From the NCBI GenBank assembly GCA_017550965.1, contig JAFZNK010000311.1, positions 1-45,146 on the forward strand: 45,146 nt of DNA. The letters are read 5' to 3'. Source of the stretch: Thermoguttaceae bacterium. Its GTDB lineage: Bacteria > Planctomycetota > Planctomycetia > Pirellulales > Thermoguttaceae. The notes under the pieces were generated by a model, which was given only the letters and a program-made list of their open reading frames with translations, was not told where the DNA came from and did no database searches. Of the stretch, positions 9,798 to 17,439 are shown in pieces; position 1 is the stretch's first letter; each line of letters opens with the position of its first letter. The position numbers and the translations under genes are program-made.

Positions 9798-11252
9798 ATG
9801 CCGCTTTCGCAGACCTTTTTAAGACGTCTTCGTTCCATTGTCGTTAATGCTGGAAAAACGCTTGTTTTTTCCTGCTTAGCTCTGTTTCTTGTGTTTTGCT
9901 TTGGTTTAACAACCTGCGCCAACGCTCAAACCAAACAAGAATCAAAGGCGGGCGAATTAGCGCCTATCGCGCAATTTATCAACGGACAAACGCTATTCGT
10001 CGCGCAAATTGATCTCGCAAATCTCGACGTCGATCTTTTTGGAGAAACGTTGGAAGGAGTGTTCAAACAAGCTATTGTGAAATTGGGATTTCCATCCGAA
10101 TCGATCAATTCTTCCGTAGCCGAGTTTCACAAAACGGCCGACGCGTTGAAGAACGACGTTAAAGACGCGCTCAAAGATTTTCAAGAGAAGCATGGCGCGA
10201 CCAAACTGTATTACGTCATTCAGTCGGTTAAAGGCGAGGGTTCCTGCTTCATTCTTCCCGCTCAGTCGATGACAGAAGACCAAATTAGCTCGATTAAAGA
10301 GTTTGCCAAAGAATTCGATTTAAATTGCGCCCTGTATAAGAAAAGCTTCATTATCGCGTCCTCCGCGCCGTTAAAAGAAATTGGCGCCTACTACAAGGAT
10401 TTTCAACCTGCTCCCAACGCAAGAATTGAAGCTTTTTTCAAGGCAAATCCCAAGAAAATCGCCGCTTTTTACAGCGGGCGCATAAAGATCCGTCCCCTCG
10501 TCAACAGCGTTTTAGCGACAGAACTTGCGCCTGATTTTACCGACGAAGAGTCTAAAAATCCTGACTCGTCTCGCGAAAGCGTAAGCAAGAGCGCTTCGAA
10601 AGCAGAACAGTCTCGTCTTGTTCTTCAGGAAAACAATTCATCTCGTAACACGGGCCAAGAGCGAATCGCGCAAGAAGAAAATCGGTCGACGTTTTTTAGC
10701 GGCGGTATTTTTGGAAAAAGCGCTAAGAAAAAGAAGGTTCAAGACCCGTTTGAACATTCTCCGCGTTGTATTAAAAACGCCGTTGAACTATTTGATTCTT
10801 CCTTTGTAGAAGCTTACGGTTATGTTGACGGTTCGACGCTCTCCGCCACTGCGTCGTTAAAGTTTTCCTCTTCCGCTAACGCTGGAAAGTTTAGACAAGA
10901 ATGGGCCAATATCAACGACGAAGTTATCCCGGCGTACTTTTCGCTTCTTCAAGCTACTGTTGATTTTGTGAACGCTAACATAGAATCTGGAAAAAACGAC
11001 TTAGCGTTAACCAATCTTCCATATCTTGGAACCGTTTCGTTTGATTCCGTCGTCGCTTACCGTCTTATTCCCCTTTTAAGGGAAATTGTTTGCGGCGAAG
11101 CCAGAACCCACCTTCCAAAACAAAACGGATCACAATTAACGTTTAACTACAGCCTGGCTGACGAACTGAACAAAATTGGCCCCAACACAGTCGCTTTTAT
11201 GTATTTCTTCCGTTCAACGTTTTCTGAAACCGAGGGAGAAGGAATCTATTAA
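9798..11252 (+). CDS. Secreted protein of unknown function, paralogue 1, probably truncated by an in-frame stop
   Basis: 484-residue exported protein with a signal peptide (hydrophobic segment about residues 20-42, ending CANAQ). No family recognised. Its N-terminal domain (IAQFINGQTLFVAQIDLANL then DVDLFG) matches the next coding gene downstream of the IS element (VAPYVNNDTFLVVRIDLDSL then DIEKFG) in order and spacing, so the two are tandem paralogues; this copy has an extra Ser/Lys-rich insert (about residues 255-325). The frame ends at TAA 11250-11252, but the same frame runs on for 75 codons in related-looking sequence (separate entry). That suggests a recent nonsense change removed the end of the domain and an acidic tail. 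An AAGGA lies about 12 bases before the ATG. The role is unknown; the product is presumably periplasmic. Confidence 0.8.
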   Translation: MPLSQTFLRRLRSIVVNAGKTLVFSCLALFLVFCFGLTTCANAQTKQESKAGELAPIAQFINGQTLFVAQIDLANLDVDLFGETLEGVFKQAIVKLGFPSESINSSVAEFHKTADALKNDVKDALKDFQEKHGATKLYYVIQSVKGEGSCFILPAQSMTEDQISSIKEFAKEFDLNCALYKKSFIIASSAPLKEIGAYYKDFQPAPNARIEAFFKANPKKIAAFYSGRIKIRPLVNSVLATELAPDFTDEESKNPDSSRESVSKSASKAEQSRLVLQENNSSRNTGQERIAQEENRSTFFSGGIFGKSAKKKKVQDPFEHSPRCIKNAVELFDSSFVEAYGYVDGSTLSATASLKFSSSANAGKFRQEWANINDEVIPAYFSLLQATVDFVNANIESGKNDLALTNLPYLGTVSFDSVVAYRLIPLLREIVCGEARTHLPKQNGSQLTFNYSLADELNKIGPNTVAFMYFFRSTFSETEGEGIY

Positions 11253-11480
11253 GAAGAATTGGAAAAGGGCAAAGATATTCTTGATCCTTATATTCGCCAA
11301 ACTGAAGAACTAAATCTCGATCGATTAGACGAACTTGAATCGGAATCTCAATCTGAAGACGCCGAACAAACCGAACCCGATGCAGACGGTTCCGACGGCG
11401 TCTCGGACAGCTCCCAGGAAGCGAGTCCTGCGGAAACGTCGCACGATCAATCGTCTGAAACGGCCCCGGAAAACAAATGA
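11253..11480 (+). pseudogene. In-frame C-terminal remnant of paralogue 1
   Basis: Directly after the TAA of the preceding gene, and in exactly the same frame, 75 codons remain open. They encode EELEKGKDILDPYIRQTEEL and then a strongly acidic Glu/Ser/Asp-rich tail ending in APENK, before TGA. There is no good start codon or ribosome site of its own (only a TTG). Reading through the single TAA would give a 560-residue protein. I infer a nonsense mutation, or less likely a sequencing error or stop readthrough. The distal remnant is therefore probably untranslated. Confidence 0.6.
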
Positions 11481-11497
11481 TCTCTGAACCTTTTTAT

Positions 11498-11506
11498 CAG
11501 TCGAGT
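11498..11506. repeat. Left copy of 9-bp target-site duplication
   Basis: CAGTCGAGT immediately precedes the left inverted repeat of the IS element and is identical to 12547-12555. Nine base pairs is the duplication length known for the IS903 group of IS5. Confidence 0.95.
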
Positions 11507-11523
11507 GGCTTTGTTGAATAAAT
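11507..11523 (+). repeat. IS left terminal inverted repeat
   Basis: GGCTTTGTTGAATAAAT; matches the inverted right end at 15 of 17 positions. Confidence 0.9.
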
Positions 11524-11608
11524 TTTTAAAAAATGCGCAAATATACGCGACTTCCTTCGTATAAGATACTTGAAGATACCGTCAAATCAAGTATCACGAG
11601 GTATGAAG

Positions 11609-12526
11609 ATGAAAAAAGTTCGCAATTGGGCGCAATACAACGAATCGTTAGTTAATCGTAGTCGTATCACATTCTGGTTTCGCGAGGACGTTTTGAAGTT
11701 GTGGAATCACGATAATCGCGACTATCGACGCGGTCGTCCCTTCATTTACAGCGATACGGCCATCGAAACATTGCTGTTGGTTCGCGAGGTTTTCCATTTA
11801 ACCTATCGAGGCGCGGAAGGAGTCGGACGCGACGCTTTTTTGTTGCTTGGCGTCCAAGATAGCCGAATCCCTGATTATTCGTCCATTTGCAAAAGATCAA
11901 AAACATTGAACGTATCCCTTAAAGTGCGCAATAAGCGCGGACCTTTTAATGTCATCGTCGACAGTACAGGTTTAAAGGTGTATGGAGAAGGCGAATGGAA
12001 GGTTAAAAAACATGGAATAAGCAAGCGTCGAACCTGGCGCAAACTTCACGTTATGATTGACGCTAAAACTCAGCAGGTTGTCGCCGCAGAAACGACTTCA
12101 AATAGTGTGGACGACGCTTCCGTTGTTCCTGATCTTCTGTCTCATTGCGACGGTAGGGTTAAGACATTGCGCGGCGACGGCGCATACGACAAACGAAAAG
12201 TCTATAAAGCGACTTCTGAACGGGGAATTCAACCGATCATTCCTCCTCGTAAGAACGCTCGTCTTGACCACGTCGGAGCTTGGGGGACGAACGGTTGTTA
12301 TCGCAACGACGCCATCATAACAACGCGATTATCCGGTCCAGACGCGTGGAAAGAAAAGGTTCAATACCATCAGCGTTCACTGGTTGAAACTACTATGTTT
12401 CGAATAAAAAAACTGTTCGGAGATCGATTAAAAAATCGGATCATGGAAAATCAAAAAGTGGAAACAATGGTAAAAGTTAAAGCGCTTAACATGTTTGCAT
12501 TGCTTGCTGCTATGCATTTTTTGTAA
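11609..12526 (+). CDS. IS5-family transposase (IS903 group)
   Basis: 305-residue DDE transposase that cuts and joins the ends of the surrounding IS element. Typical IS903-group landmarks are present: IVDSTGLKVYGEGEWKV containing the first catalytic Asp, RTWRKLHVMID, LRGDGAYDKRKVY with the second Asp, and HQRSLVETTMFRIKKLFGD with the catalytic Glu. The length is close to that of IS903 transposase. Start ATG 11609 (MKKVRNW) is chosen because GAGG sits seven bases upstream; a second in-frame ATG at 11603 and an open frame back to 11570 also exist. All three catalytic residues are present and there is no frameshift, so the protein is likely functional. Confidence 0.95.
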   Translation: MKKVRNWAQYNESLVNRSRITFWFREDVLKLWNHDNRDYRRGRPFIYSDTAIETLLLVREVFHLTYRGAEGVGRDAFLLLGVQDSRIPDYSSICKRSKTLNVSLKVRNKRGPFNVIVDSTGLKVYGEGEWKVKKHGISKRRTWRKLHVMIDAKTQQVVAAETTSNSVDDASVVPDLLSHCDGRVKTLRGDGAYDKRKVYKATSERGIQPIIPPRKNARLDHVGAWGTNGCYRNDAIITTRLSGPDAWKEKVQYHQRSLVETTMFRIKKLFGDRLKNRIMENQKVETMVKVKALNMFALLAAMHFL

Positions 12527-12529
12527 AAC

Positions 12530-12546
12530 ATTTATTCAACATGGCC
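12530..12546 (-). repeat. IS right terminal inverted repeat
   Basis: Read on the minus strand, GGCCATGTTGAATAAAT; differs from the left end at two positions near the tip. Confidence 0.9.
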
Positions 12547-12555
12547 CAGTCGAGT
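12547..12555. repeat. Right copy of 9-bp target-site duplication
   Basis: CAGTCGAGT, identical to 11498-11506, directly abuts the right end of the IS. Confidence 0.95.
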
Positions 12556-12626
12556 TAAAAGAAACGGTTCAATTTGCGAGAATGCAAGCTGTTTTTCATT
12601 CCCTATTCCCAGAAAACGACAATACA

Positions 12627-13769
12627 ATGAAAACTAGAGTTACAACGTATATTTGCGCTGTTCTTTGCGCAATCGTTTTTGCGACGTCCTCTTTTGCGCA
12701 AAACGCCCAATTAACGGGTCCGTCGTCCTCGATAGCTAAAAGCGCTTATTCACGCGTCGCTCCTTATGTCAATAACGATACTTTTCTCGTTGTTCGAATA
12801 GATCTTGATTCGCTGGACATAGAAAAATTCGGTTCTTCGTTGAGCGAGATTTTCAACAGCTATATGAAGGAACGCGGCTTTGATAGGAATTCTGTCAACG
12901 CGACAAATCGCGAATTTAAAAAGACGTTAAACGTCGTTAAAGAAGAAGGCGAATTTGTCTTGGCGCTCCGCGACGTCGTTGGAGTTCGTGAACTCTTTTT
13001 GGTGATGCAAAAGCAGAACGGAGCGTTTCGTATTGTCACTCCAATGGCCTCTGCTCAACGCGAGCAGTACATTCAAAATTTTTCTGAAAAGTTTCCTGAT
13101 CTTGCAATATCAGAAGTTAATAACGGCGTTTGCATCGATAGCGACAAAGATCTTGCCGATAGCGTGTACAAGAATTTTAAAGCGGAACAAAACGTCAAAT
13201 TAAAAGATTTTCTCGCCGGCAGCGCAGGTTCTACTATTCAGATTTATTGTTCTAATTTGAAAATTAAAAAGCTTATCGACGCCGCCAACGCGCAAGATAA
13301 CGAATCGCTAAAAATAGACCTCGCCACGTTGCCGGAAGAAACGCGCAAGGGTTTGAATTCTTTCGATTCTTATTTCCAATACGCGTTGATTTCTTATGAT
13401 TTCAACGTTTTTTCGTTCAAAAGCAAGTATGTCTTTACAACAGCCGAACACGCGGAAGACGTTCGAATCGGTCTGGAAAAAATCGTCGATCTTGTCGCCG
13501 ATAGGTTGGTCAAAGAGGCGCAAAAGGACGCCGACGCGGAATCTGTTGAAAAGTACAATATCGACGGATTGGCGCGTGAACTCATTCGCGGCGCTCTCTT
13601 GAGTTTCATTCCCAAGCGTTCCGACGCAGTTCTGGTATTTGAGTCAAATTTACAAACTAAAGAACTTCTCACCCATCCGGGAATAACCAGCGCTTATTTA
13701 AGCGTTATCATGAATCAGGTTATTTCCAATGTGATGGAACTTCAAGACGATGAAGACGTTGAAGAATGA
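12627..13769 (+). CDS. Secreted protein of unknown function, paralogue 2
   Basis: 380-residue exported protein beginning MKTRVTTYICAVLCAIVFAT with a signal peptide ending SSFAQ. The N-terminal domain (PYVNNDTFLVVRIDLDSL, DIEKFGSSL) is homologous to the first secreted protein of this cluster, which lies on the other side of the IS. It lacks that protein's Ser/Lys-rich insert and long acidic tail, ending instead in a short acidic stretch (ELQDDEDVEE). The open frame extends back to 12495 inside the IS, but ATG 12627 is chosen because it starts the signal peptide. Its stop overlaps the next gene's start as ATGA, suggesting translational coupling with cinA. No family or activity is recognised; periplasmic location inferred. 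Confidence 0.8.
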   Translation: MKTRVTTYICAVLCAIVFATSSFAQNAQLTGPSSSIAKSAYSRVAPYVNNDTFLVVRIDLDSLDIEKFGSSLSEIFNSYMKERGFDRNSVNATNREFKKTLNVVKEEGEFVLALRDVVGVRELFLVMQKQNGAFRIVTPMASAQREQYIQNFSEKFPDLAISEVNNGVCIDSDKDLADSVYKNFKAEQNVKLKDFLAGSAGSTIQIYCSNLKIKKLIDAANAQDNESLKIDLATLPEETRKGLNSFDSYFQYALISYDFNVFSFKSKYVFTTAEHAEDVRIGLEKIVDLVADRLVKEAQKDADAESVEKYNIDGLARELIRGALLSFIPKRSDAVLVFESNLQTKELLTHPGITSAYLSVIMNQVISNVMELQDDEDVEE

Positions 13770-15238
13770 CGGCTTCGATCACTTTAGGGCGCAGCGTGGT
13801 AAAATTGAGAGACTCAATGGCCAATTCTAACGAAAATCAACCGAATCAAACGAGCCAATCCAAAATTGTCGCAGAAATTGTTTCCATTGGAGACGAAATA
13901 TCTACTGGGGCAATTCTTGACACTAATTCCCAGTACTTAAGTCAATCCCTTTCCGAAGTCGGCGTACGAGTCCTTTATCATTCGACAGTAGGCGACGACG
14001 CAAACGCTATGATCGTCGCAATCGCAACGGCAATTCGCCGCGCTGACGTCGTCGTTATAACAGGCGGCCTTGGGCCGACGCAAGACGATCTGACGCGTCA
14101 AACAGTCGCGGACGTTTTAGGAGTCGCGCTTGAATTTGATCAAAATTCATTGGATCATGTAACGAACTTTTTTAGCCGTCGCGGACGACAAATGCCAGAA
14201 TCTAACAAGATCCAGGCGTATTTTCCCAAGGGATCGCATATCATTCATAATCCCAACGGCACGGCTCCCGGTTTTTTCGTTGACAAGCCTCGTTCTGAAC
14301 TGCCAGACTTTCCAGGAAGCGTTTCCGATTATCCTAATCGACCGGGATCCTTTCTCCTTCTTTCATTTCCAGGCGTTCCCGCTGAACTTAAGGAAATGTG
14401 GGGGGGCGTCGACGGACGGGAGGCGGTTATTCGCTTCGTCTCTCGAGTAACTGGCGGCAAAAAAACATTTTATCGCAACAGATTAATCCACACTTTCGGC
14501 GCGGGAGAAAGCGCCGTTGAATCCAAACTCCCTAATTTGATCGCGAGAGATCGTTTTCCACTTGTTGGAATTACTGCCAAAAATAGCGTTATCACGCTTC
14601 GTATCTTCGCAGAAGGAAGCTCGGACGAAGAATGCGCTCAGCAAATTGAAGAATTATCCAATATAATCTACTCAACCGTTGGAGATTTTGTGTTTGGCGA
14701 AGACGACGATACGTTTCCCGGCGTCATTTCACATAATCTCCGCGCGCAATGTCGAACAGTCGGCGTATTTGAATGGGGAACACGAGGAACGCTTGCCGCT
14801 TCTTTGGACTCAGACGTGTTGGCTTTTGGGCGTACTTTCGGCGAGTCGGACAGAGAAGTGTTTGTTCAACTGTTCGGCGATTCGTCAAAGACTCCTGAGG
14901 AGAAACGTCTCAAATCCGTCAACCAGGAAACGTTTGGATCGACGTTTTACGTTTTAGAGGACAAGCTTTCGTCAGAACTCCTTGAATTATGTAAAACGGA
15001 AAGTCGCGGAAAAAAAGTCGACTACTTCCTCGCCGTCGGTCCTTTTCCGGACGTCTCGGAAAACGCCGCCGTCGACAGTTCAAAAGAACGTGAAACCGTA
15101 GACGTTGCGTTTGTTGATTTTCGCGACGACAACGCGCCGACGCTTCGTCGCGAAACGTTCCTTTTCGGCGGGCATCCCGCTATTCGCAACGTCTTATTTG
15201 GAAACCAGGCTCTTGATTTATTAAGACGTTATCAATAG
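13766..15238 (+). CDS. cinA: CinA family protein (MoaB/MogA-like domain) with degenerate C-terminal deamidase-like domain
   Basis: 490-residue cytoplasmic protein of the competence/damage-inducible CinA family. The N-terminal molybdopterin-binding-like (COG1058) domain is clear: IVSIGDEISTGAILDTNSQY, VVITGGLGPTQDDLTRQ, NPNGTAPGF and LLLSFPGVPAELKEM; in this family it acts as a nucleotide (ADP-ribose/NMN-related) pyrophosphatase. The C-terminal half should be the PncC nicotinamide-nucleotide deamidase domain, whose hallmark is ESCTGG. Here the equivalent region reads VGVFEWGTRGTLAASL, so the catalytic serine region is lost and deamidase activity is unlikely. ATG 13766 overlaps the preceding stop (ATGA); a second possible start is ATG 13817 (MANSNEN), nearer the conserved domain. 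It closes the operon and is followed by a strong terminator. Confidence 0.9.
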   Translation: MTASITLGRSVVKLRDSMANSNENQPNQTSQSKIVAEIVSIGDEISTGAILDTNSQYLSQSLSEVGVRVLYHSTVGDDANAMIVAIATAIRRADVVVITGGLGPTQDDLTRQTVADVLGVALEFDQNSLDHVTNFFSRRGRQMPESNKIQAYFPKGSHIIHNPNGTAPGFFVDKPRSELPDFPGSVSDYPNRPGSFLLLSFPGVPAELKEMWGGVDGREAVIRFVSRVTGGKKTFYRNRLIHTFGAGESAVESKLPNLIARDRFPLVGITAKNSVITLRIFAEGSSDEECAQQIEELSNIIYSTVGDFVFGEDDDTFPGVISHNLRAQCRTVGVFEWGTRGTLAASLDSDVLAFGRTFGESDREVFVQLFGDSSKTPEEKRLKSVNQETFGSTFYVLEDKLSSELLELCKTESRGKKVDYFLAVGPFPDVSENAAVDSSKERETVDVAFVDFRDDNAPTLRRETFLFGGHPAIRNVLFGNQALDLLRRYQ

Positions 15239-15262
15239 ATTGTTTCCTTTTGACTTATTGAA

Positions 15263-15295
15263 GCGAACGTTTCTTCTAAAACGTTCGCCTTTTTT
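15263..15295 (+). terminator. Rho-independent terminator of the cinA operon
   Basis: GCGAACGTTT pairs perfectly with AAACGTTCGC (10 bp) around a six-base loop, then CTTTTTT. It lies 25 bp after the cinA stop. Confidence 0.9.
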
Positions 15296-15308
15296 GCGAC
15301 GCCCAAAG

Positions 15309-17285
15309 CTATCTCCTGACTTTACTCAACCATACGGCGTTATCCGAACCGTATTTCATACAGTCGGCGACGCCCGCTTCTCCCCCGCCTCGCTTTGATT
15401 GCATCCATTCGGATACGACAACCCAGCTCTCGTCTTCGGAAATATATGTTACGCCAAAATTGCCAAGTCTTGCGCCACGTTCAGGAACGACAATTTGTTC
15501 TGTCTCTCGAATTAAGGCAAGCTTGTCTAAATCAACTTTTGCAATAAAGAGAGGGGCGCGATTTCGAAAAACGTGTTCGTTTTCCGGGGTCTTGCGAGTG
15601 TATACAAGAAAAAGTCCGTCGCGATTTTTAAGCCAATGCTGCTGGGTGTTAGCGTTGCCAATCAACTCGCCGTCTTCCGACCAACGCCAAGGTTTAGGCT
15701 CGTCAAAATTCAATCCGTCGGAGCTCTGCGCGACATACCCTTGTTGATCGTTGCGAAGCGTCAAAAAGAAGGTTCCCTTCCACTCGATAATGGAAGGTTC
15801 GCCCAAGCCGCGAGGAACGTTTAATCGGAGGGGCGCGCCTTCCTCGATATATTTCAGTTCTTTGCCGTCAAAAGAACAGCGGACGACGATTACTTGCGAA
15901 CAACCCGGCGTTTCGTCGCATGGCGCGTAAAAGGGCAATAGGATCGTTCCGTCGTTAAGATCAAAACGTTGAGAACACCCTGCCCCGCCTCCGGAAACGG
16001 CGCTTGACGCGGGAACTTTTAACAACGCCATATCGCTCCACGAAGAACTCGTCTCGTCAAAAACAGAATACCATAGTCGAGAGTCTACTAACCCGTTCTC
16101 GTCAGGAGTTTTTTTCTCCCGCCATTTGGAAATAGCGTTCTTTTCATAAGTCGCCAAATGTCCCGTCAGCAAGATCGTTTTGGAACGATCATGCCACGCG
16201 GGAACGCCGTCGCAGGGACATACTTCGACGCCCTCCTCGGGAGAATATCTTCCAAGTCCCGACTGTTTGACAAAAGGGGTCCAGGAAACGCCGTCGTCAG
16301 AACTCGTTGACGATTCTATTTCGTAAAAAACGTCGCTTCCCGAAAGAAGAAGCATTTGAGAGGTAATCACAGCGCTTCCCCCCGGTATTTTCGCCCCTCT
16401 GGCATGAACTCGACAAGTTCTATGATCAAACCCTGAAAAAATAATCTCAGGTTCGATAGTCAACGGTTCTATGTTCTCCGAACTCCTTTTCTTATCTCCA
16501 TAAACGCTGGGTAATTCCTCAAACGTATAGAAGGCAAGATCTAATTCGACAACCTTTTCTAAAATCTTTTCTAAGATTTCAGGGCGAATAAAATGGGATT
16601 TCGCGTCGGAAATGACGTTGTGAGAATAAAACGTAACAATTTCGCCTCGCGCTTTTGCCCTTTCCAGCGCTGGAAATATTTCTCGTTCCAGAAATTCGTC
16701 GTCCGCGCCGTCGCACCCTTTGCCCGTTAGAGTGAACTTTTCCGCAACTTCCTCTACCGGCGTAAAAAAGACGTCGCAATCGGCAAGCGTTTTGCCGTCG
16801 GGAATCCCAGCTCCAGTACGCGCGTGACGAAAAACAGCGGACAAGGCGTCGTCGGTTCGTTCGTCGTTTTGACTCATTGGATACGCAAACGCCTTCGGAC
16901 TGAAACCTTTTTGTTCTAATTCTTCTTGAGCCGGGAAAATCTCGTCGTTTAAAAAGGATTCGACGTCCTTTTGATCAATATAATCGACCGACCTCACATG
17001 ATTACTTCCATGATTGCCTATAGCGAATCCAGCTTCACGCAATATATTGAGACTCTCGACGTCTTCAACGCTTAGACGTTGAGGCGAATTAATGAACAAC
17101 GTGGCTTTAGCGTTGTACTTTTTGAATAAATCAACGTGTTTAATCCAATTCTTGACGTTATGAACGTCGTCAAAAGTCAGTGTAACGCCAGGTTTTATAA
17201 CGGCTGAATCCTGCGCAAATAAAGAACACGAGAAAACAAAAACAAGAACTGCCGTAAAACCACAAAACCTGAAAATATTGTTCAT
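15309..17285 (-). CDS. Secreted polysaccharide deacetylase (NodB)/BNR sialidase-like fusion
   Basis: 658-residue exported protein; signal peptide MNNIFRFCGFTAVLVFVFSC ends near LFAQ. Residues ~33-270 are a NodB-type polysaccharide deacetylase (carbohydrate esterase 4-like): TFDD at 37-40 supplies the catalytic and metal Asp, HGSNH at 92-96 supplies the metal histidines, and AYPMSQNDERTD is the third motif. The C-terminal ~350 residues (GNANTQQHWLKNRDGLFLVY, SSDGLNFDEP) look like a BNR/sialidase-type beta-propeller that may bind or cleave glycans. Substrate unknown; removal of acetyl groups from an extracellular polysaccharide is a reasonable inference. The open frame reaches a TTG at 17309, but ATG 17285 fits the signal peptide. 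Confidence 0.8.
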   Translation of the reverse strand: MNNIFRFCGFTAVLVFVFSCSLFAQDSAVIKPGVTLTFDDVHNVKNWIKHVDLFKKYNAKATLFINSPQRLSVEDVESLNILREAGFAIGNHGSNHVRSVDYIDQKDVESFLNDEIFPAQEELEQKGFSPKAFAYPMSQNDERTDDALSAVFRHARTGAGIPDGKTLADCDVFFTPVEEVAEKFTLTGKGCDGADDEFLEREIFPALERAKARGEIVTFYSHNVISDAKSHFIRPEILEKILEKVVELDLAFYTFEELPSVYGDKKRSSENIEPLTIEPEIIFSGFDHRTCRVHARGAKIPGGSAVITSQMLLLSGSDVFYEIESSTSSDDGVSWTPFVKQSGLGRYSPEEGVEVCPCDGVPAWHDRSKTILLTGHLATYEKNAISKWREKKTPDENGLVDSRLWYSVFDETSSSWSDMALLKVPASSAVSGGGAGCSQRFDLNDGTILLPFYAPCDETPGCSQVIVVRCSFDGKELKYIEEGAPLRLNVPRGLGEPSIIEWKGTFFLTLRNDQQGYVAQSSDGLNFDEPKPWRWSEDGELIGNANTQQHWLKNRDGLFLVYTRKTPENEHVFRNRAPLFIAKVDLDKLALIRETEQIVVPERGARLGNFGVTYISEDESWVVVSEWMQSKRGGGEAGVADCMKYGSDNAVWLSKVRR

Positions 17286-17373
17286 CACAACAGCTTTCCA
17301 TTCATACAATTAAACCAATTAGGGATTAGAAGAGGGCGCCAAAAGAAGCATGCGACAAGTTCATACGCCAACA

Positions 17374-17416
17374 AAGAAGTCAAACGCTGTCCAAGTTTAA
17401 CAACGTTTGACTTCTT
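17374..17416 (-). terminator. Terminator after the TIM-barrel isomerase gene
   Basis: Perfect 13-bp inverted repeat AAGAAGTCAAACG / CGTTTGACTTCTT with a 17-base loop. On the minus strand the descending arm ends TTCTTTGTT. It sits 24 bp after the stop codon. Confidence 0.6.
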
Positions 17417-17439
17417 AACGTTTTACAACTCAACTAAGT

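Larger units (their letters stand above)
11507..12546 (+). mobile_element. IS5-family insertion sequence, IS903 group, intact (1,040 bp)
   Basis: Complete element bounded by 17-bp terminal inverted repeats (left GGCTTTGTTGAATAAAT; right, read inward, GGCCATGTTGAATAAAT; two mismatches). Both ends share an inner TTT..AAAAAATGC-like stretch. It encodes one DDE transposase covering most of its length and is flanked by perfect 9-bp direct repeats. The left end has the sequence I recall for IS903 ends. It sits between two tandem paralogous genes, 26 bp after the end of the first one's remnant and 80 bp before the ATG of the second. An uninterrupted transposase and perfect duplication imply a fairly recent insertion. 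It may affect expression of the downstream gene and cinA. Confidence 0.95.

Noticed and set aside
12495..12626. Longer N-terminus for paralogue 2 beginning inside the IS element
   Set aside because: It would read through the IS end and delay the signal peptide by 44 residues; ATG 12627 starts a normal signal peptide.
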